The notes under the pieces are model-generated. The model made no database searches. It was not told where the DNA came from and worked only from the letters and a program-made list of their open reading frames with translations. Source: Ruminococcaceae bacterium UBA6364 (GTDB taxonomy: Bacteria; Bacillota; Clostridia; Oscillospirales; Acutalibacteraceae). Taken from it: a stretch of DNA of 37,259 bases. The stretch's first letter is position 1; every line of letters starts with the position of its first letter. Positions 15,430 through 22,659 of this stretch are shown here, in pieces. The stretch is taken from positions 1,556 through 38,814 of the forward strand of contig DJRI01000078.1 of assembly GCA_002440045.1 (NCBI GenBank), read 5' to 3'. Made by a program: the position numbers and the translations under genes.

Positions 15430-15797
15430 ACGGCTGCGGGCTTGTCTTCCGCTTGTGCTGTCTTTTCTGTCAAGTAATCTTGCAAGTCATTGAATGACTG
15501 CCTACTCTTTTTTGTCTGTCCTCTTATGCTTAAATATGCTTGAAGCACAAGAGGGTTTTTCTTTGCCAACATATCAAACTCATTTAACCACTTTTTCTCA
15601 TAACTCTGATATGTGCTTTTCAAGTCATCGTCAATATCAATATATCTTTTATTATTGACATCATCAACAATCATTGCCTTTCTAATCACCGCTGCGAACT
15701 CTTCACCATTCAAAAACATGGTATTTGCTAACTGATAACTCTTTATGCAAGTATCGTTCTTTTCTCTCATAACTCTTTTGTTCTCATTCTTGCTCAT
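15153..15797 (-). CDS. Unknown IME protein with a duplicated linker module
   Basis: A 214-residue hydrophilic protein of unknown function, without signal peptide or membrane segment. The first 110 residues look helical (CIKSYQLANTMFLNGEEFAA, then IDDDLKSTYQSYEKKWLNEF). A Lys/Pro-rich linker with KPSHEVPVPEKKNL follows, then an acidic stretch (ETEEEEALLIDEIMNN) and a C-terminal helix region. Its start overlaps the end of the upstream minus-strand gene by about 14 bases, so the two are probably coupled. The linker is repeated downstream in another frame. A replication, copy-maintenance or excision role would fit a right-end gene of an IME, but nothing in the sequence proves it. Confidence 0.65.
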   Translation of the reverse strand: MSKNENKRVMREKNDTCIKSYQLANTMFLNGEEFAAVIRKAMIVDDVNNKRYIDIDDDLKSTYQSYEKKWLNEFDMLAKKNPLVLQAYLSIRGQTKKSRQSFNDLQDYLTEKTAQAEDKPAAVKPSHEVPVPEKKNLGVNKGAYWLHGSDCETEEEEALLIDEIMNNYNWREDEDLLADYKSGEFFKSVKVSNISREITAYNVVNGYMKSFYGR

Positions 15798-16005
15798 TCT
15801 TTATGCCCCCCTTTCTTTTGTTCTGCTTTCTTTTTCTCTCACGTAATACGACCCTTAATTCCTTTTCAAGATATATCTTGAAGAAAGCGACGTCTTCCGT
15901 GTCTGCCTTTAATTCTTCGCCTGCAAGATACTGCAGGGCAAGTTTAACCATAGCCCCGTATCTTCTATCGTCTAAGAAATTATAATGTCTTAAAACTCTT
16001 TCCAT
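15784..16005 (-). CDS. Small DUF6291-like protein
   Basis: A 73-residue protein. The segment YNFLDDRRYGAMVKLALQYLAGEE, followed by an acidic turn and FKIYLEKEL, resembles small phage and mobile-element proteins of the DUF6291 type, which are often found next to replication genes; this is recognition by pattern only. The C-terminus is very basic (RERKRKQNKRKGG), fit for nucleic-acid binding. The ATG at 16005 follows GAGG by eight bases. First gene of the minus-strand pair at the right end of the IME. Confidence 0.6.
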   Translation of the reverse strand: MERVLRHYNFLDDRRYGAMVKLALQYLAGEELKADTEDVAFFKIYLEKELRVVLRERKRKQNKRKGGIKNEQE

Positions 16006-16366
16006 AATCAATACCTCACTTTATATTTTTATAAGATAAAAAAGCAATTACCGCTTTATCTTCTAAGGTAATTATGAAAGATACATTTTGCAAAAGCGGA
16101 AAATCCGCTTTTTCCTACAAGTACAAATACAAGTACAAGTACAAGTGCAAGCACTTGTACTTGTACTTATTCCTAGAAAAACAAAAAGGGGAAATACTTA
16201 AAGCATTAATAATAATTAATAGCATGAGAACAAAGAAAGAGAGGTTTCGAAGAAAACTCTTCTTTCTTTGTCTTTTGGCCCTTTAAGAATAAAGGGCATG
16301 GATGGGGGGTCTGGGGGGAAACCAAAAACAACAAAAAAACCGCCCCGAAAAAGGGCGATTTTCCCA
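16006..16366. other. Gene-free right end of the IME
   Basis: No supported gene. It holds the TACAAG foldback (16116-16167), a purine-rich inverted repeat around 16222-16272 (CAAAGAAAG and CTTTCTTTG arms) and short GGCCCTTT/AAAGGGC and CGCC/GGGCG hairpins near 16279-16358. An open frame at 16074-16286 is an artefact of the repeats. Confidence 0.6.
16116..16167. repeat. Hexamer repeat with perfect 17-bp foldback
   Basis: Six head-to-tail hexamers of TACAAG type (16116-16151). The last copies form the arm AGTACAAGTACAAGTGC (16132-16148), which pairs perfectly with 16151-16167 across a two-base AA centre. Confidence 0.85.
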
Positions 16367-16404
16367 CATATCTTTTTTTCGATTTAGTGCAAACTTTGTG
16401 CTAA
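16367..16404 (+). repeat. attR direct repeat (38 bp)
   Basis: Second copy of the 9236-9273 repeat, one mismatch at 16386. Marks the right end of the IME. Confidence 0.88.
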
Positions 16405-16429
16405 ACCCGAAAAAACCGCCAGAACCCCT

Positions 16430-16454
16430 TGAAAATCAATGATTTTGATTTTCA
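16430..16454. repeat. Ten-base inverted repeat right of attR
   Basis: TGAAAATCAA (16430-16439) and TTGATTTTCA (16445-16454). Without a T tail. The remaining sequence from 16455 to 16542 shows nothing that I can name. Confidence 0.6.
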
Positions 16455-16542
16455 ATCCGTGACGAAGCCCGACACGGCAGAGCCTTCGAGGGACTTCTTA
16501 ACAGATATTTTAAATAAGATACAAAGCAGAAAATATAAAAAC

Positions 16543-16577
16543 GCGCTTCTCCGTTTTGCGGGGAAGCGCAGTTTTTT
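16543..16577. terminator. Terminator of the nuclease operon
   Basis: GCGCTTCTCC (16543-16552) pairs with GGGGAAGCGC (16560-16569, one G-T). T runs are present on both sides; it ends the minus-strand nuclease gene and can also stop transcription leaving the element. Confidence 0.8.
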
Positions 16578-16590
16578 TAAAAAGAATTAC

Positions 16591-17946
16591 TTATGATGCG
16601 CACTTTTTACAAGGTGTCAAGCCTGCGTTTTTTGCCTCTTTTAATGTTACCTCATAGCTGTTTTTGCCGCCGCAATCGGGGTCTAAATGATAGCGTTTGC
16701 CCGATGGCGTTCTGTACACCTTTTGACCGCTTACTTCTTTTTGGGTGGTATTGTCGGTTGCGGGTTTGTTTGTAGTGCTGTTGTTCTTATTGCTGTTATT
16801 ATTCTTGTTACTGCTACTGTTACTGTTATTGTTGCTATTGTTCTTATTGTTGTTTTTAGTGGTGTCGGTGGTTCCGCCCGAGGACGGTCCCGTGTTTTTT
16901 CCCGTGGCATAATCTATTGTTATTTGGGGCTGAACATTATAACAGAACACGTTAAACTGTATTCCCTCGCCATTATCTTCAACAGAATACGCTTCTATTT
17001 GAACACCGTCGGCAAGAAGATTGTTGCCGTCATAAATGGGCGTAACTCTGTACGCCACATGATTGCCTGTTTCTTTTATGTAGTCGGCAACCATATTTTC
17101 AAACGGCAGCATACCGCTTACGTTAAGATACTTTGTTCCCGTAATAAGATTTTTTTCGTTTGCGTTTTCGGCGGATAATTGCCAACCGATTAAATGACAG
17201 CGATTATATAGCCAACCGCCGCTGATACAATCATATTTTCCCTGAACCCAGCCTGTCGGCTTGATGGTGCTGATATCGCCTCTTTTTTCGCCGTCTTTGG
17301 GCATTGTATCCTTGCCGACGGAGGCTACAGCAACACCTGTCCGCCCGAGTTTATCTAATTGACTGTAGCTTTCGTAACCGGTTGTTTTGAGCTCTGCCGC
17401 AGAAAAATTAGGAACATTATTGTTAACTGTAACATAAGGTTTCCCCGAATATGCAGGTACGGAAGAATGCGAAACGGGTTTTGCAGAACCTGTTCCGACG
17501 GGGTTTTGAGAGTTTGCGTTTTTGTTGCTTGTATTGACAGAACCGCTTGTCGGTTCGCCTGCGGCGTCTAATGAGCTGTTTGTTGAAACATTCGGTGAGC
17601 CTGTCGCAGAATCGGTCGGGGAGTAGTCGGTTGTTTTATCCTTTGACGTATCTTTAGATATTGTGTCGGTAATGCCGCCGCTGTTATTATTGTCGGTTTT
17701 TACATCGGAAGAGGGGAATGCAAATGCTCCCGCAAACAAAAGGACAACCGCCAGGACAATTGAAATCGTCTTGTTAAGTCTCAACTTGCTTCGCAGCTTC
17801 GTAACGGGCGCCAAAGGCGCTATGATTGCGCCGCCCAAAAGAAAGAGCGGAGCAGCCAAAAAGCCGCCCATTATCAAAGAAGACAACGCCATTAGTGCAA
17901 ATACGGCTACACCAATCCACCTGAATACCGTTAAACCTTTTTTCAT
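16591..17946 (-). CDS. Membrane-bound or secreted DNA/RNA non-specific endonuclease
   Basis: A 451-residue protein. Two N-terminal hydrophobic segments (about residues 8-45 and 58-77) anchor or export it. A Ser/Thr/Asn-rich linker follows (about 80-165), then the nuclease domain: GWLYNRCHLIGWQLSAENAN carries the catalytic His-region of the EndA/NucA-type beta-beta-alpha-metal fold, with NEKNLITGTKYLN and GMLPFENMVADYI after it. A very Asn-rich linker (about 360-405) leads to a small C-terminal domain with RYHLDPDCGG and LTPCKKCAS, a Cys/His module that often accompanies such nucleases. Likely degrades extracellular nucleic acid for nutrition or takes part in DNA uptake. The start is five bases after the upstream gene, so they form an operon. 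Confidence 0.87.
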   Translation of the reverse strand: MKKGLTVFRWIGVAVFALMALSSLIMGGFLAAPLFLLGGAIIAPLAPVTKLRSKLRLNKTISIVLAVVLLFAGAFAFPSSDVKTDNNNSGGITDTISKDTSKDKTTDYSPTDSATGSPNVSTNSSLDAAGEPTSGSVNTSNKNANSQNPVGTGSAKPVSHSSVPAYSGKPYVTVNNNVPNFSAAELKTTGYESYSQLDKLGRTGVAVASVGKDTMPKDGEKRGDISTIKPTGWVQGKYDCISGGWLYNRCHLIGWQLSAENANEKNLITGTKYLNVSGMLPFENMVADYIKETGNHVAYRVTPIYDGNNLLADGVQIEAYSVEDNGEGIQFNVFCYNVQPQITIDYATGKNTGPSSGGTTDTTKNNNKNNSNNNSNSSSNKNNNSNKNNSTTNKPATDNTTQKEVSGQKVYRTPSGKRYHLDPDCGGKNSYEVTLKEAKNAGLTPCKKCAS

Positions 17947-17951
17947 TCTGT

Positions 17952-18356
17952 TTAACTCCTTTTCTTGTAGATTTCAAGAGTTATCTTTTCGTGGGAGGAA
18001 CCCGCAAAATCTTCGGTTTTTATTTTTTTGAACCCATTCTTTAAATCAACGTTAAAGTACATATCCGCAGGATAATCTCTGTTCCATTTGAACAAATACA
18101 CCTCATCTATGCAATCAACGGGTATTTGCACGTTTTCCGCAAAGCAAAAATCGCCGCTTGCCGCCTTTGAAACAAAGTCGTCGCATACAATCAATTTATC
18201 GGTATTTTCAAATTGCTTTGCACTGTATTCATTAATATACAATTTGCTGTCGCCGATAAGAGAAAGTATTTTTTCTCTCAGCGTTCTGTCCTGACTTTGC
18301 CGCCTGTTGTTAAAGAGCATTCCGTTTGACTTATCAACACAAACAATGAGTTTCAA
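17952..18356 (-). CDS. Conserved protein of unknown function
   Basis: A 134-residue soluble protein starting at a TTG with AAGGCGGTG just upstream. The N-terminus MKLIVCVDKSNGMLFNNRRQ is distinctive, followed by QDRTLREKIL, a LYINEYSAKQFE segment and a C-terminus with DEVYLFKWNRDYPADMYF. From memory, similar Clostridia proteins are sometimes labelled 'ribonuclease Z', but no HxHxDH metallo-beta-lactamase motif is present, so I do not accept that label. It is co-transcribed with the nuclease gene downstream (five-base gap), which suggests, but does not prove, a related role. Confidence 0.7.
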   Translation of the reverse strand: MKLIVCVDKSNGMLFNNRRQSQDRTLREKILSLIGDSKLYINEYSAKQFENTDKLIVCDDFVSKAASGDFCFAENVQIPVDCIDEVYLFKWNRDYPADMYFNVDLKNGFKKIKTEDFAGSSHEKITLEIYKKRS

Positions 18357-18478
18357 ATCTTACACCGCCTTAAATATATTGTTTTCGTCAGATGTTTACA
18401 TTATTGTATCATAAAATGAATAATTTGGCAATTCATTGCTTTAGGCTTGTACGCAGGGACTTTTTTCACAGCCCCAGA

Positions 18479-18507
18479 TTGACAAAAAATGAACAATCTT
18501 ATATAAT
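18479..18507 (+). promoter_or_regulatory. Consensus promoter of the M28-like gene
   Basis: TTGACA (18479-18484), 17-base spacer, TATAAT (18502-18507). The transcript would have a leader of about 65 bases before the ATG at 18578. Confidence 0.85.
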
Positions 18508-18577
18508 CTTGCTGTGAAATTACACGCTTTGCCGCGTATTTAAAAGCAGAGCGCAAGATATTTTTGGAGGCTTTTTT

Positions 18578-20005
18578 ATGTCATTCGATTTACCGTTTAC
18601 CGCCGCCGATTTAAAGGCGGGCGTTGAAAAAATGAACTCTTTCGGCATAAGGACGACGGGTTCGCCCGCGCACAACGCCTTTGTCGGCTATATTAAAGAG
18701 CAAATAGAAGAAATGGGCTTTGTGCCCGAAAGCGATTATAAGCTTTTTGACCGCTGGGAGGCGCGAAACGCGTCAATTACAATTCATTCGGAAGAGGGCG
18801 ATATTCCCGTTCACGTTTCATCGCCGTTCCCGTATTCGGGCGAAACCGATGAAAACGGCGTTACCGCAAAATGCGAGCTTGTTTTAGGAAAGCATATCAA
18901 CTATTTAAAAGCCAAAGATAAAATTGCGGTTGTAAAGGTCAAAGACTTTAAAAGCGTTTATTCGGGCGTTGCCTTTAACCAGAAAAAGGCATTCCCGAAG
19001 GATTTAAAAATTCCGCGCTATTACAAAGGGCCTGTGGCTTCGGCTTTTGTTAAATTTCCGTTTCTTGAGGTTGCGGCGAATATGGGCGTTAAGGGCGTAA
19101 TCTGCATTTGGGAGGATATGAGCGACGCCATGGTTGAGGGGCAGTATCTCAACTTCATTCTCGGTTATCAGGGCGTGCCCGCGCTTTGGGTGAACGAGCA
19201 CGACGGAAAGCTTATTCTTGAAGCGTGCAGACGAAACGACAGCGTAACGCTGACGCTTGAAGCCGAAAAAGAGAAAAACGCCGTCGGCGAAACGGTTTAT
19301 ACCGTTTGCGAGGGCGAAAATAAAGACGAGTGCATAATAATAAATACACACACCGACGGCGTAAACTGCGTTGAAGAAAACGGACCTATAGCGCTTCTTA
19401 ATATGCTCAAATTCTTTAAAGAGCACAAGCCCGCAAGAACGCTTGTTTTTGTGTTTACCGCAGGTCACTTCAGATTGCCCGAGTTTAAAGCGCCTAACGC
19501 CGTTAACGACCAGGCGACTTCTTTGTGGATTTACAATCACAAAGAGCTGTGGGACGGAAAAGACGGCCATATGAAAGCCGTTGCGGGGCTTACCGCAGAG
19601 CACCTCGGCTGCCGCGAGTGGAAAGACTTTTACGGTGAGTACAAGTGCACAGACCCCGTTGATATTGAAGTCGTTTACACCGGCAACCGCGAAATGGATA
19701 AAATCTATTTTGAAAGCATAAAGGACAGAAAAATGGTTCGCACGGTTACGCTTCGCGGGCACAACTTTTTGCATTTCGGCGAGGGTCAGTCGCTCTTTAA
19801 CGTCGGAATCCCCGAAATCGCTCTCGTTACTTCGCCCGATTACCTTTGCGTTGAAAGCGAAAATCACGAAATGGACAAATTCGACGAAGAGCTTATGTTT
19901 GAGCAGACCGATTCGTTTATAAAAATGGTCAGTCTTATAAACGAGCGCAGTGCGGAAAAGCTCGGCAGAGCGGATATTTATTCGTTCGGTTTGGGTAAAA
20001 TATAA
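18578..20005 (+). CDS. M28-like metallopeptidase with altered metal-ligand motifs
   Basis: A 475-residue protein with GGAGG ahead of the ATG. The N-terminus (GIRTTGSPAHNAFVGYIKEQ) resembles M28 aminopeptidases, then a PA-like insert (about 80-225) and the catalytic-fold region from about 245: IIINTHTDGVNCVEENGP, LVFVFTAGHFRLPEF, VAGLTAEHLGC and LRGHNFLHFGEGQSLFNVGIP. The first ligand pair HTD is kept. The usual Asp-Asn-x-SG after it is replaced by EENGP, and the Glu-Glu pair expected after the second strand appears as GH. It is therefore either a divergent metallopeptidase or a protein that has lost peptidase activity. No signal peptide; cytoplasmic. Single-gene transcription unit. Confidence 0.7.
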   Translation: MSFDLPFTAADLKAGVEKMNSFGIRTTGSPAHNAFVGYIKEQIEEMGFVPESDYKLFDRWEARNASITIHSEEGDIPVHVSSPFPYSGETDENGVTAKCELVLGKHINYLKAKDKIAVVKVKDFKSVYSGVAFNQKKAFPKDLKIPRYYKGPVASAFVKFPFLEVAANMGVKGVICIWEDMSDAMVEGQYLNFILGYQGVPALWVNEHDGKLILEACRRNDSVTLTLEAEKEKNAVGETVYTVCEGENKDECIIINTHTDGVNCVEENGPIALLNMLKFFKEHKPARTLVFVFTAGHFRLPEFKAPNAVNDQATSLWIYNHKELWDGKDGHMKAVAGLTAEHLGCREWKDFYGEYKCTDPVDIEVVYTGNREMDKIYFESIKDRKMVRTVTLRGHNFLHFGEGQSLFNVGIPEIALVTSPDYLCVESENHEMDKFDEELMFEQTDSFIKMVSLINERSAEKLGRADIYSFGLGKI

Positions 20006-20030
20006 ATAAAGCCGTATTATAAACAAAAAT

Positions 20031-20061
20031 CGGAGCTGTAATTAACAGCCCCGGTTTTTTT
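20031..20061. terminator. Terminator between convergent genes
   Basis: Nine-base stem with one mismatch (20031-20039 with 20045-20053), then GTTTTTTT. Serves the M28-like gene and, reversed (ATTTTTG side), possibly the GH3 gene. Confidence 0.8.
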
Positions 20062-20073
20062 GCAAAAAATTTA

Positions 20074-22506
20074 TTAATATTTCAGCGCAAGAACCGTTTT
20101 AAGCACATTTTTCGCCGTTCTTTGCAATTCGCCCAAAGTAATGCCGTCGGGCTTGTTATATGTTTTTAAAAGCGTGCCGTCGGGCTTTCTTTTGCCGACT
20201 CTTTCGCCGCCCGGCATAAGAACGTCTACCTGCGCTCTTACGCGGTACGCATTGTCGCGCATCTCGGGAAATTCGGGGCTTTTGCTTTTCTGCATCCACC
20301 AGTCGGTTATGACGTTGCCTTCATAGTGCCATTCGTTTCTTAAAATCTGCGTGCAAAGGTCATAGTTATAGTGGCTCCAAACGCCGTTCACCTTGTTATA
20401 AGACGTCATAATGTTAAGCGGCGAGCTTTCTTTAATGCATATTTCAAAGTTTTTAAGATAAATTTCTCTTAACGCTCTTTCGCTTACGCGCGAATCGTTT
20501 TTGGTGCGGTTCGTCTCTTGGTTGTTGCAGGCAAAGTGCTTGGGGCATGCCGAAACGCCCGCGCTTTGAAGTCCTCTTACAACCGCCGCCGCAGATTTGC
20601 CCGAAAGAAGCGGGTCTTCGGAAAAATATTCAAAGTTTCTGCCGCAAAGCGGGTTTCTGTGAATATTCATTCCGGGGGCAAGCAAAACGTCCGAGCCGCG
20701 GTCTTTCATTTCTTCACCGACTTTTTTATAAACCTCGCTCAAAAGCGCTTCGTTCCAGGTGCTCGAAAGAAGCGAGCCGATAGGCAAAAGCGAGCACGAC
20801 GCTTTAAGGCGTATTCCCGAAGGGCCGTCGGTTGTGACAATCGGTTTTACACCCTTGTCTCTTAACGATTGCAAAACGCCGCCGAAAACGCCCGCGTTAC
20901 CCTCTGCGCCGAGGGGAGAACTCATTATATAGTCGCCGCGGCTTATCGCTTCAAGCTCTGTTAATGAAAGCTGCGCCGTAAATTCGTCAAGAGTGCACTT
21001 TTTGTCTTTTACATCAGAAAGCTTAAGGCCGCGGTCTCCCGTGAGCGGCACTGCGTGCGGCAGTGCTTTTGAAATTTTTGCTTTAAGGCTTCCGGCGTCA
21101 AGCGGAACGCTTTCACTGCCTTTTTTTATTTCACCGTCTTTTTTTACGGCTGTAAGGCGCATAAAGCTCTCTTTCGGCGCCATACACTGAGAAAGCTTTT
21201 CTAAAACAAGCGTTTCCTGCAATGTAAATCCAAAAACTTTTTTTGCGCTTCTTACGTCGCTTCCGACAAAAATTTCATATTCGCCCGCTTCGGGCACAAA
21301 GCACGATTTGTTGCCCGAAACGCCCGGGTCGTCAAAAGAAGCAAGACGTGAAAGCGGGAAGGAAAGGGAATATTCTTTTTCTTCACCCGGAAGAATCTCA
21401 TCTGTTTTTAAAAACGCGCAAAGCACTCTTTCGGGCTTTGACAAAGCACCCTGCGGCGCTTTGCCGTACACTTCGACAACCTCTTTCCCCGAGAATTTTT
21501 CGGAGGTGTTTTTGACTTTGAAAGAAATTTTAACGGAGTTTTCGTTCTTTTGCGCCGAAGTTATTTCGGTCGAAAATTCGGCGTAAGAAAGCCCGAAGCC
21601 GAACGGGAAAATAACAGCGTCCTTTGCAAAGGTTTCAAAATATCTGTAGCCTACAAAAATATCCTCTTCATAGTTATTAAAGTCGCGGTTTCCGAAAGCG
21701 CGCGCCGACGGATAGTCCTCATAGCGCTTTGCGACCGTAGAAATCATTTTGCCCGAGGGCGTTTTGTCGCCGAAAATAAGGTCGGCAACGGCATTGCCGC
21801 TTTCCATGCCGCCTTGCCACGCAAGAAGAAGCGCAACGTCGTTTTTGCAAAGCGAAAGTATTTCGTTAAAGTCCGTCACGTTTCCCGTGTTAAGAATTAC
21901 GGTGGTCTTTTTGAATTTTTCGGTAACGCCCGAAAGAAGGGCTTTTTCTTCTTCGGTCAAATAAAAACTGCCCTCTTCAAGCGTGTTTTCGCGGTCCTCG
22001 CCCGCGGCTCTGCCGATTATTACAATTGCCGCGCCGCTTGTTTCGGCGGCTTTTTCAATCTGCGCTTTTTCTATGGGCGCTTCGGGGTAAAAACGCGGCC
22101 AGTGACCCCAAAAGCCGTGCTCGGGCGCGTTATTTTCGCACCATTCTTTATAATATCTGTCTAATTCTTCGTTTATTGTGCCGCCAACGTTTTTAATGCC
22201 GTCAACAAGATTTACGGCATACGGTTTTACGACATCGCCGCCCGAGCCGTACCCGACAAAAAACCAGTCTCTTTGGCATCTGCCGAAAACGGCAACGCTC
22301 TTTTCCTTTTTAAAAGGCAAAACGCTGTCATTTTTCAAAAGCACGGCGCCCTCTGCCGCCGCTTCGCGCAAAAGCCGGGGCATACCGTCGGTAATTTTAA
22401 CCTCGCAAGGTGCGCTTTTAGCGCGGTTTTCGCCCTGCGAAATGGTGTTTACAAGACGGCTGAAGCCTTTAAAGGCTGTGTTTTTAACGGATTTTATAAG
22501 ATTCAT
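20074..22506 (-). CDS. GH3 beta-glycosidase with inverted domain order
   Basis: An 810-residue enzyme. The ATG at 22506 follows GGAAGGTG; a longer in-frame start at 22581 lies in the -35 box. The alpha/beta domain comes first (about 40-300; AIVIIGRAAGEDRENTLEEG, LLAWQGGMESGNAVADLIFG), then a fibronectin-III-like domain (about 310-430), and the TIM barrel last (about 500-810; VTTDGPSGIR, LLAPGMNIHRNPLCGRNFEY, SACPKHFACNNQE). The nucleophile Asp is D735 in VITDWWM. This order is the reverse of most GH3 enzymes and is known from some rumen and gut clostridial beta-glucosidases. No signal peptide, so intracellular. Exact sugar specificity (glucoside, xyloside, N-acetylglucosaminide) cannot be read from the sequence. 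Confidence 0.9.
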   Translation of the reverse strand: MNLIKSVKNTAFKGFSRLVNTISQGENRAKSAPCEVKITDGMPRLLREAAAEGAVLLKNDSVLPFKKEKSVAVFGRCQRDWFFVGYGSGGDVVKPYAVNLVDGIKNVGGTINEELDRYYKEWCENNAPEHGFWGHWPRFYPEAPIEKAQIEKAAETSGAAIVIIGRAAGEDRENTLEEGSFYLTEEEKALLSGVTEKFKKTTVILNTGNVTDFNEILSLCKNDVALLLAWQGGMESGNAVADLIFGDKTPSGKMISTVAKRYEDYPSARAFGNRDFNNYEEDIFVGYRYFETFAKDAVIFPFGFGLSYAEFSTEITSAQKNENSVKISFKVKNTSEKFSGKEVVEVYGKAPQGALSKPERVLCAFLKTDEILPGEEKEYSLSFPLSRLASFDDPGVSGNKSCFVPEAGEYEIFVGSDVRSAKKVFGFTLQETLVLEKLSQCMAPKESFMRLTAVKKDGEIKKGSESVPLDAGSLKAKISKALPHAVPLTGDRGLKLSDVKDKKCTLDEFTAQLSLTELEAISRGDYIMSSPLGAEGNAGVFGGVLQSLRDKGVKPIVTTDGPSGIRLKASCSLLPIGSLLSSTWNEALLSEVYKKVGEEMKDRGSDVLLAPGMNIHRNPLCGRNFEYFSEDPLLSGKSAAAVVRGLQSAGVSACPKHFACNNQETNRTKNDSRVSERALREIYLKNFEICIKESSPLNIMTSYNKVNGVWSHYNYDLCTQILRNEWHYEGNVITDWWMQKSKSPEFPEMRDNAYRVRAQVDVLMPGGERVGKRKPDGTLLKTYNKPDGITLGELQRTAKNVLKTVLALKY

Positions 22507-22552
22507 TTTATGCACCTTCCGTAACCGTTTGAAACGGCTTTTTATACGTTTA

Positions 22553-22581
22553 ATTATATATTGTAAAAAGATTTTAGTCAA
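22553..22581 (-). promoter_or_regulatory. Promoter of the GH3 gene
   Basis: On the minus strand TTGACT (22576-22581), 17-base spacer, TATAAT (22553-22558). Confidence 0.8.
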
Positions 22582-22605
22582 CGGAAATATACCGAGTAAA
22601 TTTTC

Positions 22606-22634
22606 TTGCTTTTTTTATAGACCTATGATAGAAT
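22606..22634 (+). promoter_or_regulatory. Probable promoter of the zinc-ribbon membrane protein gene
   Basis: TTGCTT (22606-22611), 17-base spacer, TAGAAT (22629-22634). It leaves only a short leader before the ATG at 22660. Confidence 0.6.
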
Positions 22635-22659
22635 ATGAAAAAAATGTGGGGTGACACTA

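Larger units (their letters stand above)
9236..16404. mobile_element. 7.1-kb integrative and mobilizable element (IME)
   Basis: Bounded by 38-bp direct repeats with one mismatch (9236-9273 and 16367-16404). It contains a tyrosine integrase reading inwards from the left end, a MobV-family relaxase, a hairpin-rich presumed oriT region, cargo genes and no type IV secretion genes. That makes it mobilizable rather than self-conjugative. Repeated AT-rich palindromes occur in its gaps and were not noticed in the flanks. No replication initiator or excisionase was recognised, although unknown genes could fill those roles. Confidence 0.87.

Noticed and set aside
9355..16005. Self-transmissible conjugative element
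   Set aside because: No coupling protein, VirB4-like ATPase or other transfer-pore gene is present; only a relaxase.
16116..16151. Possible CRISPR-like short repeats
   Set aside because: The hexamers are directly adjacent without spacers; no cas genes in the window.
16074..16286. 70-codon open frame rich in Tyr-Lys and Leu-Tyr repeats
   Set aside because: It is the translation of the TACAAG hexamer foldback; no ribosome site and no family likeness.
17952..18356. Ribonuclease Z label for the 134-residue protein
   Set aside because: Too short and lacks the HxHxDH metallo-beta-lactamase motif.
20518..22164. Several long plus-strand open frames across the GH3 gene
   Set aside because: Antisense shadows caused by codon bias; the minus-strand frame carries all GH3 motifs.
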